A stretch of 64,000 nt of DNA from Tanypteryx hageni (taxonomy: Eukaryota; Arthropoda; Insecta; Odonata; Petaluridae). The stretch spans positions 63,359,401-63,423,400 of the forward strand of contig CM054118.1 of NCBI GenBank assembly GCA_028673005.1. Reading direction: 5' to 3'. The notes beneath the pieces are model-generated. The model saw only the letters and a list, made by a program, of their open reading frames with translations. It did no database searches and was not told the origin of the DNA. Made by a program: the position numbers and the translations under genes. Positions 1-9,960 of the stretch are shown piece after piece (position 1 is the first letter of the stretch; the number at the start of each line of letters is the position of its first letter).

Positions 1-59
1 AATATTATGAAAACCTTCAATGACTAATCTAAAATTAAACGATATAATATCTCATTATA

Positions 60-430
60 TAATAAACTGCGTTTGTCCCTCACGCTCGACCGAGAACTAT
101 TGGCGACTGATTTTAATGTCATGTTAACAAACTTTCCGAGTAGGTAGAGGATTGAAATTTGGTAGGAAGGTTTGATTCTGATAGTAAAAGCCATTTATGA
201 AGAATAATCCCCAAAAAAGACCCGAGTTCGACTTCAGTAGATAATTTCTCTTTTCCATATAATAACACGTACAAATCGATTTTTCAACTTACAGGCTTTT
301 ACTCTATTGCAAATTATAATTAGAAATAATTGACCTACGATCTTCAGACCTGGACCTTTTTAAAGAAAAATAAATAACGTTTCCTATTCTATTCATCACA
401 TTTTGTCTACGATACGAAATCGCACAAGTT
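60..430 (+). repeat. Interspersed repeat R1, copy 1 (Helitron-like)
   Basis: This stretch recurs at about 9545-9960 on the same strand and, reversed, at 5110-5335 and 12425-12655. The best conserved part is around 318-400, with the motif AATTGACCTACGATCTTC followed by a T-rich run and ATAAATAA. The left part (about 140-235) has a GAAATTTGGTAGG motif like the AAATTTGG signature of arthropod Helitron/Helentron ends. There is no coding capacity. The recurrence is read directly from the window; the Helitron label is an inference from motif resemblance. Confidence 0.55.
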
Positions 431-479
431 ATACGTTGAAATCGTATTCACTGGAAATTTTAAAGCTTTCTAGTGCTTT

Positions 480-620
480 TCGTCATTGCTAAAAAGCACT
501 ATTATCTTCGTGATGTCCTTCCGTCCGTACGCATTTATCACGAAAGAATTGGCTCAGCCGATTTCAAGCAAATTTGGTACATAGAATCTTCATGTCCAAA
601 CTGACATATTTATACCGGAT
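480..620 (+). repeat. Helitron-like end fragment
   Basis: The segment has TCCGTCCGTACG, then ACGAAAGAATTGGCTCAGCC and CAAATTTGGTACAT. This order (TCCG repeats, a CACGAAA-like block, a GATTT block, then AAATTTGG) is typical of Helentron-type repeats in arthropods. No boundaries or CTRR-type terminus could be fixed. Confidence 0.35.
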
Positions 621-735
621 CGACTAAGCAGGAGTGCCACAATTGCAAAATAAAACTTTTCGGTAATTACGAATTTGGAAGGAATTGGCCGAATACATTT
701 CAACAAAATTTTGTATGAAGGAGGTGTGTAACATT

Positions 736-1312
736 AAAAAAATCTGATGTGGCCACCACATATATGACTTTCTCCATACCTGAAATATTTCTAAAAATTC
801 CAAATAGTTTAAATGATAATGAATATTTTAAGGAACCAAGAAAAAGAGCAAAGAACAGAAATAGACTCAAACCATAGATTTCTGATATTGGATATAGCCA
901 GGAATCTCCAACAATTAAGAAAATAAAAAGGAGCGTTACTGAGACGTAACTAAGCGTCAATTTCTAACAATAGCCGCCGGTAGGTGGTGGCAGCTAAAAA
1001 ATTAGTTTTTAAAATACCTCTTAAACAATGAATTATATGGGAAAATGTTTCAAACAAAGGTTGTAGAAAATTAAATTTCCTACAACATTTATTCCAGTAT
1101 TTCTTTACATTAATCAAATATTAAAGCAAATATTTCAAAAAAACGGATACGACAAGAGTAACCACCCACTTCCGCTTGACCGATCTTTACCAAAAACAAA
1201 TCGGTATTGTGATTGTCATAAAAATGTTACATATAAAATTTCCCGTTGACCTGATTAATAGCTTTTGAGTTAGAGCACCCAAAAAATAACTGTCACACAC
1301 ACAGACGGTCGA
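736..1312. mobile_element. MITE1 copy 1, right end lost
   Basis: First of three long copies of one family in this window; the others are at 33498-34204 and 52724-53409, with a right-end piece at 13733-13959. It starts with AAAATCTGATGTGGCCACCA and a TGACTTTCTCCATA end motif. In the intact copies the other end is ATATGGAGAAAGTAAAAA, which is the reverse complement of the start motif. The copy stops abruptly at the edge of the decayed hAT that follows. An 86-codon minus-strand frame (700-960) is partly shared by copy 2, but it is repeat-borne and matches no family I know. Confidence 0.7.
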
Positions 1313-1317
1313 GGAAA

Positions 1318-2902
1318 CATTAATTACTTATCCCATACAATTTGTGACGAATTTATCAGTATAATGGCAACGGAAGTTAAAAATAAAATCATTAGCGAGA
1401 TCAAAGAAGCCATGTATTTTTCTATGATAGTGGATTAAACTCCTGATGTTCCTCATGTTGATCAGTTAACATTTGTTTTGAGATACAAAAATCGAGAAGG
1501 CAATGCTTGTGAAAGTTTTATGGGGTTTATTCCAAACGACAAACATAATGCTCAATATTTAGAACATGTCATTTTGAGTACCATCCACAATTTTTCCATT
1601 GAAATAAAAAAGTTTAGGGGCCAGTCATATGATAATGCACCTAATATGGCTGAAAAATATTCCGGGTTACAAGCTGGAATAAACGCATCATGTCCATCTG
1701 CAACTTATGTACCACGTGCAAGTCATTCGTTAAATTTAGTTGGAAACTCGGCTGCTGAATCGTGTTCTGATGCCCTACAATATTTTGATTTTGTGCAACA
1801 CTTATGTGTATTTTTTTCAACATCCACAAGGCGATGAAATATTTTCATCGACTCTTTAAAAAGCAAGTCTTCCCATCGTATAAAAAGGATAAGTGATGCT
1901 AGGTGGTCGACTCGAGCTGATGCAATTTTATCATTAAGAGAAAACTACGCGTGCATTAAAGGAGCTTTAAACGAAATAACTATAAATGGCGACGAAAAAC
2001 CAATGGGCAAAATTAAAGCACGAAAATTATTTAAAAAATTTGATAATTATGAGATAGATTTGCTCACAGGTCTTTGGAATCAACTCTTGCGACGAATTAA
2101 CAGCACCAATAAATCTCTTCAAGATCTGCAAAACAATTTATGGAAAGCAACGAATCTGCTAAAATCTTTAGCAGAATTTATTTCACATGTTCGGAATGGT
2201 TTTGAAAGCGTTGAGAGAGAAGCAGCCGATTTAACAACTGATAAGGAGTTGCATGATACAAAAAAACAGGGTAAAAAAGAGGAAACTGCAACATGATGAA
2301 TCAAGAAACAATGAAATAAATCTTACTGGAAAAGAAGTTTTCGTAAATAACGTGTACACAATGTTATTTGTGACGTTCCAATATGCGAGTTAGATAGAAG
2401 AAGTAAAGTTTACAACAGTTATTGATGATTTTCAACTTTTTTTAAATCATGCATGACAGAGTATGAACTTAATATTTGTATTGATAGATTAAGAAACAAA
2501 TATAAAAATAACATTGACGCAGGCGAAACCAACGATTTTAGAGACGAGGTCATTCATTTTCTAAAATTTATTAAAGAAGAAAATATTTTAGATCCAATTA
2601 GAATGTATGAGACTGCGGTAGATGGCCTTCGATCAACGTTTCCTAATGTTGAAACATTATTAAAAATATTTTTAACCATTCCGATTACAAATGCAAGCGG
2701 AGAACGATCGTTTTCGGTACTTAAGCGGGTTAAAAATTATTTGCGCAATAGCTTAACTCAAGCCCATTTGAGCAGTTTATAAATTTTATTTATTGAAAAG
2801 AACTTTGTTCATAAATCAGAAATAGAAAATATCATGAATAAATTTGCAGAAATGAAAGCTAGAAAACCAGTTATCCAATTAAATTATTGTTCTTTTAATT
2901 AA
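1318..2902 (+). pseudogene. hAT transposase pseudogene (DUF4371 / ZMYM1-like group)
   Basis: The remains are collinear with hAT transposases of the TTF zinc-finger/DUF4371 group often labelled zinc finger MYM-type 1-like. Visible blocks, in order, are SMIVD then TPDVPHVDQL (the first catalytic Asp region, with a stop at 1436-1438 where Ser is expected), GQSYDNAPNMAEKYSG near 1620-1670, the HSLNLVG block near 1722-1745, the DARWSTRADA block near 1895-1925, and the C-terminal dimerisation block ASGERSFSVLKRVKNYLRN near 2694-2750. In-frame stops lie at 1436, 1835 and 2780. Frame changes near 2290 and 2450 bracket another stop near 2392. The N-terminal zinc finger is absent. It cannot make an active enzyme. 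Confidence 0.88.
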
Positions 2903-3166
2903 ATAGTTTATTTACTTATTTACTTTACTGGATACTGCCACTATACTTTGTCGTTTTAGTTTATTGTTCGTTTGTATATTTATACTTTTATGATGTTTTA
3001 TTTAATAAAGATACTTTTGCTGTTTTATTTTTTGTTTAATAAAAAATTTTAAACTGCATAGAAGTTAAAATAATAAAAGAATACCCTTACATAAAGAATG
3101 TAAAATAGTTATCGGCCTCCAAAATACGTTGCGCCTAGGGACTCCAGGTGTCTTAATCCACCACTG
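1318..3166 (+). mobile_element. Decayed hAT transposon, 5' end missing
   Basis: A broken hAT transposase is followed by a 3' terminal repeat ending at 3166. Read in reverse complement, that end is CAGTGGTGGATTAAG, the CAG-led terminus usual for this hAT group. No matching 5' terminus is present: the coding part abuts the truncated MITE1 copy at about 1315, and no MITE1 remainder follows 3166. The left end was therefore lost by deletion or rearrangement, rather than the element sitting intact inside the MITE. Confidence 0.8.
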
Positions 3167-3489
3167 AGATAATTACGATAATTCGGTATGTATTTAGATT
3201 CTGCCTTAAAAAATTAAGAACTCCGTTCTTTCAGCTAGACAACTGTTTTTTCCGAATTCGTATCCCAATTTTAAATAATTTAAAAATGCATTTTTAGAAA
3301 GTCTTGCACTGAATCCCATGCTTTTTATGGGGTATTGAAATGGAACATTGGGGTTTAAAAAACCCCTTAAATATTAACTTTTCTGTGATTTGCGATTTTT
3401 TTCGTCTGTTGTGCTTTCGACCTACCTACATGCCAAATTTCAGATTTCTAGCCCTTCTAGAAGTACTTAAGAGTTTTATCTCACCCAGT
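3167..3489. other. Unassigned AT-rich spacer
   Basis: No convincing coding frame, terminal repeat or RNA gene seen. Confidence 0.6.
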
Positions 3490-3760
3490 GAGTGGGACGG
3501 GGGAGAGAGGGAGAGAAGGGGGGGGGGGGGGGAGAGAGAGAGAAAAGGGGGGGGAGAGAGAGGAGAAAAGGGGAGACAAAAAAGAGGAGTGGGAGGGAAA
3601 CAAAAAGAGGGAGTGAAAGAGATAGATGTTCTTTATTACGGCGAGATTGAGATAAGGAAGTCTATTTGGCCAGAGGAGGAGAGAGGAGTAAAGGGAGGGA
3701 TAATATAGGGAGGAGGATTGGAGAGAGGAAGAGAGAAAAGGAGGAGTAATGGAAAGTGCA
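3490..3760 (+). repeat. Purine tract with long G run
   Basis: About 270 bases are almost purely A and G on the plus strand, including a run of G longer than ten bases at about 3520-3532 and several shorter G runs. The open frame through it (3340-3708) is a by-product of composition. Several G runs in a row could form a G-quadruplex. Confidence 0.85.
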
Positions 3761-3804
3761 GTTGTGTAGCAAAAATAACGCGTTTATGTATGTACATACT
3801 AAAC

Positions 3805-4303
3805 CAAAGGTTCACAACATACGACCCGCGGGCCAAATTTAGTCCAGCGACACATTCGTCGGCCACGTGTGTGGCCCGGCAGGATTGAACTCAGCTGGTG
3901 CTTTCCTTTTCCGAAAAAAATACAAGTAAAATTTGTTATGGATATTTATCGCATGTGTGAACAAACGTTCTCTCTTATGAAATTAAACAAAGCCCCATTA
4001 CGTTCAGCACTGACAGATCAGAGTTTAAGAGACATTCTAAAAACAGCAACTACCAGCATTACTCTGGATATAAGTGGAATGGCGAGAGAAAAACGGTGCA
4101 ACATGTCCCATTGAATAAGTAAATTATATTTGTTTGTCACCTCATTTTTGTCGCATAAAAATTACATGTAAAAGTTATGAAAATTACTGAATCTGCAATA
4201 GTGCACTTGAGTTTTGTATGTACAAAACTCTCATAGCGTGGCCTGCCTAGGTCCAATCAAGGTCGATTTTGGCCCGTGTCAATTTTTGAGTTGTGCACCT
4301 CTG
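3805..4303 (+). mobile_element. hAT deletion derivative, complete ends, 499 bp
   Basis: The left end is CAAAGGTTCACAAC and the right end in reverse complement is CAGAGGTGCACAAC. Each continues into a GC-rich GGGCC block typical of the GTF2IRD2-like hAT group. The flanks are TACTAAAC (3797-3804) and TACTAGAC (4304-4311), an 8-bp target duplication with one mismatch, as expected for hAT. Only the tail of the transposase remains, so the element depends on another transposase to move. Confidence 0.88.
3938..4114 (+). pseudogene. hAT transposase C-terminal fragment
   Basis: The frame reads CEQTFSLMKLNKAPLRSALT, then a DQSLRDIL helix, a TTSITLDI block and a basic EKRC ending. This is the C-terminal dimerisation segment of the hAT group found in GTF2IRD2-like proteins. 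About 59 codons remain of a protein usually 500-700 residues long; the zinc finger and all catalytic residues are gone. The frame still ends at a natural-looking stop, consistent with an internal deletion. Confidence 0.8.
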
Positions 4304-4569
4304 TACTAGACTATGCCGAATCCCGAGCCCAACGATAGCCGTTGCGATGGCAACACTCTCGTAATGAGTGATAAAAACTGCGTAAACGCCCGTATTTACG
4401 CTAAATTCGAAGAAATACGATCGATAAGTAAAATTCTACGACAAAAATTGGAATCTCCATTCCATTTCTCAGAGGATAGTAGAAATCCCACTCCGATATT
4501 TCAATTCTAAGTTATTATAATGTGCGAGAGAAAATTACCCTGCGCGATGTATTTCTCATTTCCCATGTA

Positions 4570-4790
4570 AATCAAATTGGAAGGATAGTTCCTAGAATCG
4601 AACCCAGGGCTTTCAATCTTCGCAACAAAAACTATTCTCGGGAATTGGGCCCATTTAGCAAAAGATTTCCACCAAGTGTCATGTAAATCGGTCTACTGGT
4701 CCAAAAGTTAATAGAGGGAGACAGGCAGACACAATGAAGAAACTATAAGTATAATACTAGTGTAAATGCCAGTTGAAATTCAACGGGAAA
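4570..4790 (-). repeat. Helitron-like fragment, reversed
   Basis: The run CACCAAGTGTCATGTAAATC, then a GGTC-ACTGGTCC block, GACAGGCAGACA and finally ATAATACTAGTG reads as the reverse complement of the Helentron-type pattern (AAATTTGG, GTCTGTC repeats, TATTAGTAT). A tRNA-type B-box match (GGTTCGATTC on the minus strand) lies at about 4590-4600, but no convincing A box or tRNA fold goes with it. Confidence 0.4.
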
Positions 4791-5109
4791 ATTGGAACTT
4801 AATATATTCAACAATACAGTTGAAGGAAGTGAGCTAAATCTGACACTTATACGAACATTAGATAAGATAGATGAACAGGTTTTCACTTTAATATATTTTT
4901 TGATATTTAATTGTTAGACCATAAGAGTATACAATTTTTTAGCTAACAATAAGTTAACAACATCTTTAACGTTTTATTCCTAAAATAATTAGCTGTTATG
5001 AAATCACCAGATATTTTGATTTTCGGTATGAACAACAATGCTGTTGATCGCCAAGGGAACGTTTCAATAAAAATGCAAAATTTTGACAAATTTTCGAATA
5101 TTTTAGCTT

Positions 5110-5335
5110 AATGTGAGCGAATTCGAATCGAAAACAAAAATCGACGATAAGAATAAGAATTGCCATTTAATTTCCTTTAAAATGGTTCTTATTTGAAGAT
5201 CGTGCGCCAATTACTTGTAATTTAATTTTGCAAAAGAGAATAAGTCTACAAGTGTGAAAGAGGTATATTTAAGATCCCTCTTATGGGAAATCCCATATAG
5301 CGTTCCAACCAACAGATTAAGGCTTTTATTAATAG
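5110..5335 (-). repeat. R1 repeat, copy 2 (reversed)
   Basis: Matches the R1 core: a CGATTTCGAATCG-like block, GACGATAAGAATAAGAA, a TTTCCTTTAAAATGGTTC stretch, then GAAGATCGT and TTTAATTTTGCAAAAGA. It shares a further block containing CTCTTATGGG with the 12.4-kb copy. Non-coding. Confidence 0.6.
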
Positions 5336-5892
5336 TTTAATTTAATTCCCATTTTGGAAAGTAGACTAAAAATTCATATTAATAAACATTGAGTAAGAAA
5401 TCATAGTAATCATTTAAATTCACAAGGAGTAAGAGTATAAGTCCTACAGAAATAGCAACAAGAATTACTACATGTATATGATGTTATTTAATATGGCTGG
5501 TGATTACAAGTTAGTCATGACAATAAAGAATGGAATAAAAATGTGAGTACAGTAAATATTGATTCTACATCAAACAAAATCAGTCACAAATATCAATAAA
5601 AGTTTCCAAACTGATGAATTTTCTTGAATAACACTCAAACTCAATTAATTCATGAACCTCACTTTTTGCTAAGTCTGTAGATAAATTTCTTTATTCCTTT
5701 TATTTCAATAGCTAAATTATGAAAGATATTATTCAATTGCTGAATGAAAAAGAGATTCTATTAAATATTACTTGGTAGAAGTTGCTTTACACTGGATGAT
5801 TTATCCTAACATCATAAAATTCTATTGGGTAAAATCTCTATTATCTTTTAATTACTGAGAATCATTAAGTACACTGTTAAAAAATAACATTG

Positions 5893-6235
5893 ACAAAAAT
5901 GTGCTAGTTTATTTAGCTCCTGAGATACAAATTTATAATTTTATAAACCTATGAATGCATGTGTACACAAGCAGAGTGCTGATTGTTAGGCAACGGTTAA
6001 TCTGATAAATATTTCAAAATCCACTTCCTTTGGACTATTGTTATCTGGATGATAATGAAAAACTACAAAAATGTGTTAGTTTATTTAACTCTTGAGATAC
6101 AAATTTATAATTTCATAAATCTATGAACGCATGTGTACACAAGCTGAGTGCTGATTGTTAGGCAACGGTTAATCTGATAAATATTTCAAAATCCACTTCC
6201 TTTGGACTATTGTCATTTGGATGATAATGACAACT
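5893..6235. repeat. Tandem duplication, two 172-bp units
   Basis: The unit beginning ACAAAAATGTG at 5893 is repeated at 6065 with only scattered substitutions. Both units contain TGTACACAAGC, GGCAACGGTTAATCTG and CCACTTCCTTTGGACTATTG. There are two copies only and no terminal motifs, so a local duplication is more likely than a satellite or transposon. Confidence 0.85.
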
Positions 6236-6644
6236 GTCAATTTTTCTGGATTATACCTAAGAAAAGAAGATTTTCTGGCATCATGGTTTTTTTCTCCAAT
6301 CAGCTGTCATCAAACACATTTTCCTCATATTCATCATGATTCCTGGATTCACCCAATGTGAATATTTATTCAAATAGAATAATCTAAATTGCCACTTTCA
6401 TGAAATTAGTCTAAAGCAAACCAAAAACACAGAGACTGCAAAATCTGTCAATAAATCAAAATTGGGCAATGAGTATATATAAAACTTTAAAAAATAATTA
6501 TCATATGCCCCATAGAATCATAACCCTTGCATAGTAAAATGATTTGTATTTTTTCTGCCAATGCCTTCTTATCAGCAGTTACTGTATCATTTGTGCTTCC
6601 CGGTATCATTTCCATATTTCCATGTGACTTTCAATTGGTTAAAT

Positions 6645-6987
6645 CAGTGGTTTCCAAACATTACAGAGTCCCTCACCTAAGAAAACTGTCTTAGCACCCT
6701 CCTCTATGCCATGTTCAATCAAAATTGATAAACAATACCTACTGGACCTAAAACTGACATCTAACCTATAATATAACCTCCTTAATAAAAACCTGAATGC
6801 AAACGATATGACCTAACCACTTGAGGGCTAGAATTTGACAGCTACATATTGTAGGTGTAATGCTTAGGATGGTTAAACAGAAGTAAATACAATATCAAGT
6901 CTTTTGGACTCCCCACCCCCGACTCCCCACCCCCACCTAACCACTGTGCCCAACAGGGGGGCGCACCTCACAGTATTGAAACCCCTA
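6645..6987. mobile_element. hAT-like MITE, 343 bp
   Basis: The left end CAGTGGTTTCCAAACATTAC pairs with the right end, which in reverse complement reads TAGGGGTTTCAATACTG. The flanks GGTTAAAT (6637-6644) and AGTTAAAT (6988-6995) form an 8-bp duplication with one mismatch. No coding capacity is left. Confidence 0.75.
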
Positions 6988-7516
6988 AGTTAAATGAAGT
7001 AATTTTTAAATTACTAAAGCCTTTTTCTTAGGAATTCTCAAGAGTCTGGGAAAGAGTGAAAGAAGTTTGAATCCATTAATACTAGATATTTTCTCATTGA
7101 AAATCAATGGGGGTGTTACATGAATTTCAATTCACCCAGAAAGTGAAGTGCTTGAAATTTATTACAATCAAATACTGCTATTAATACTACTGATTATTCG
7201 ATAAAGTCATTGTAATTTTATATGATGCTAAATTATGCCCCTTTTCTTTCGACTTGATTTGCCAGTCTCTGGGTCAGTTGGCCCTCCCCTTCATTTTTCC
7301 TGTTACTTTCTAGCCTTGCAACTTAATTTGCCAGTTTTTTAGTTCATCGCTTGTTGTTTCAATTTTCTTAGAGCTTGATCTAAACGTTGAGAGTGGGAAA
7401 GACAATGTAATATGCTGTGAAAGTAGAACAGACAGCAACCTGTCTTGCACATCTCAATCCCCTCTTCCGCAAAGGGCTCTCCCCTCCTTACCGCCCCTTC
7501 AACCTCTCATTCATAC

Positions 7517-7640
7517 AACACACTCCCCTCCTGACCACCCCTACCACTATGCACCAGGGAAACAATGTATTTAGTAACAAAGCAGCTCACTCCACTCCTT
7601 ACCACCCTTACCACAGTGCACCGGGACATCATAATGGACT
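7517..7640. repeat. Imperfect local duplication, C-rich
   Basis: A block with CCTGACCACCCCTACCACTA and GCACCAGGGA recurs about 75 bases later as CCTTACCACCCTTACCACAG and GCACCGGGA. Two units only. Confidence 0.5.
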
Positions 7641-8599
7641 CTTTCGCATTTGGCAAATTATATATAGATGTAAGAGAATACGAATTTTTTTATATATATT
7701 ATGCAAAGCATAAGAGAACCTACAGGTATATTTTGCATAGTATGTTATTCAGTTATTCTGATAGGATTTTTACTGCATAACAGGACAAATACTAAAAATG
7801 TTCATTCAAAAACGTACTAATTAAGGGGTAAGGATTGAACTGAATAAATAATGTAATTGGCACAATAAAGCCTTTCTGATAAAAACCTGATGACTTCCAG
7901 AAAATGAAAAACATCAAAATATAAAAAATAATACATAGGTACTTACCCAACTCATACCTCTAATATTATGCACCTATACTGAAGTCACAGCATTATTTTA
8001 TTACAACATCATTTCTGCATTAAAAATTCAAAATATGCTGAAATAAACTCGGCTATTAAATTTCTGCATTAAAAATCACATCTGGTATTGAAAAAATCTA
8101 TGAGGACTCTTCACTTATGTCAGTTATTTTTTACTGGTGTATGTAAATGCAACAAAATTGCTTATTCTGGAAAAGGCATAAAGAATACTCTATCAGACAA
8201 AGTTCAGCAAGAACTTCACGATGAAATACAGCATTTTACTTAATTCATAAAATGCAAATATGCAAAAATATGATCATACAAATTAAATTTGTATCATAGC
8301 ATTAAATGTAATTCTGCTGTCAATAAAATATATATAATTTATGCTCATAACAAACTGCCCAATAAGTATCGATCATTAAAATGTTGCTCACAAAATAAGA
8401 ATTTTACATACCAATGTTATCGTTTGTGAAACTTTATGGCGAGATTATGCAAGCTAAAATAGAAAAATAAAAAAATGTTAACGCGCTATAATATATCTTC
8501 GAACGAAGGGAATAATTAAATAAAAACAGATAAGTAATGCATTTGACAGCCTTGGCATATGGGTAGTTAATGTGTCTAACCCGTAGTTTTCACTCCTGT

Positions 8600-8650
8600 C
8601 ATGGATAAGGACATGGTACTACTATAGTGGTACCATGGATAAGGACGCAA
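8600..8650. repeat. Short direct repeat around a near-palindrome
   Basis: The 13-mer CATGGATAAGGAC occurs twice, flanking the imperfect palindrome CATGGTACTACTATAGTGG followed by TACCATG. Function unknown. Confidence 0.6.
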
Positions 8651-9544
8651 GTGATGATATTTGCCGTGAAAATGAAGTAAATGAGATATTTCAAAGTGAA
8701 CATAAAGGAGGCAAGGAAATGAAAAAATACAGGCGACTAGCATACATTTCTGATCATTAAAGATTAATCAACTCATGCACAATTATACTGATCATCACGC
8801 GCGTCTACAGGATTTAAACCACATACAATTCCGCTGCGACCAGCCTACGCCCAGTTATCTGAGGATCATTTTGTGTATCTCAGCGCTATCCTACGGCCAT
8901 TTGAAACACTACTGTATTCTGCTCTGTAAGGCAGCGCGAGAATTCAAACATACTTCTTCTTCTTACTGTGAATATAAAAGCATTTTTCCGCAAAATTCTA
9001 ACACTATCCTATCATTATAATATGCAAAAAGTAATAATAGCAATAAAAGCACCAGCTGTCTAATTTAGATAAATTCATGTGGCATATATATTTTTTTCAG
9101 GAGCAAGAGAGAGAAAATCAGAAATAATAACAAATGTTTGTCGCTATAAACGAGAAAAAAATCTTCAGATTGCCATTCTTACGAAGGCACGAAATAAAGT
9201 TCTAACTTGAATGGTATGGGGCTCGTTTGTTTGATATATCTATATTTAAAACATCGAAAGTAAAATGAAATATAAAATCTGTTTTGCAAAAGAACTTTAC
9301 GTAATGCTGTATTATGACTGTTGATATAAAATTTGACTTTCTTCTAATAGCTGATGAAAAAATACTGGAGTTTTAAAGTTTAAAGATTTTTGTCTCACAT
9401 AAAATTTAAATTACTAACATATTTATGTCTAATAAATACGAGCACAAAATAAGATACGTACTTATAAAACAAAAATCTCGAAAAGGATTCCCTAATGTCA
9501 ACATACGCAAATAGACCTTTATCAGAAACTAGCGTAATTGCCCG

Positions 9545-9960
9545 TCAAATATGACGAGATTATCATAAGAGTATCCAAATATAATAAAATCCCAGGTTCG
9601 TTCGTTCGTCCGTCCGTTCGTGCGTAACTGGTGGTAAAAGTACATTAAAAGACGAATAACTTGAACAAATATATGCATATAACAATGAAATTTGGTGGTA
9701 ATGGCCTGCTCATAAGTAAAAATGCTCTGACGAAGAAAATTTACGAAAAACGTCAAGAGTTCGAGTCCATGGCTGGTGATACATTCCCAATAACATAATC
9801 CGTAGAAATCTATTTTCGACCTGCAGGCTTTTTTTCTTTTGCAAAATTAAATTAGAAGTAATTGACCTACGATCTTCGGATGAAAGCCGTTTGAAAGGAA
9901 AATAAACAAAGATTCTTATTCTTATCGTCGATTTCTGCTTTCGGTTAGAAATCGCTCGAT
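9545..9960 (+). repeat. R1 repeat, copy 3 (longest)
   Basis: Collinear with 60-430. It begins with TCGTTCGTCCGTCCG near 9600, then has GAAATTTGGTGGTAATGGCC and a tRNA-type B-box match (GAGTTCGAGTCC at about 9757), and ends with the TTGACCTACGATCTTCGG core. The B-box match has no fitting A box, so a SINE origin is possible but unproven. Confidence 0.6.

Larger units (their letters stand above)
6996..9544. other. Long AT-rich stretch, no gene seen
   Basis: Apart from the two small repeats listed separately, no transposase, RNA gene or frame with recognisable protein content was found. Open frames at 7417-7780 and 8775-9020 are short, begin at non-ATG or chance ATG codons and resemble no family. 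Confidence 0.55.
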
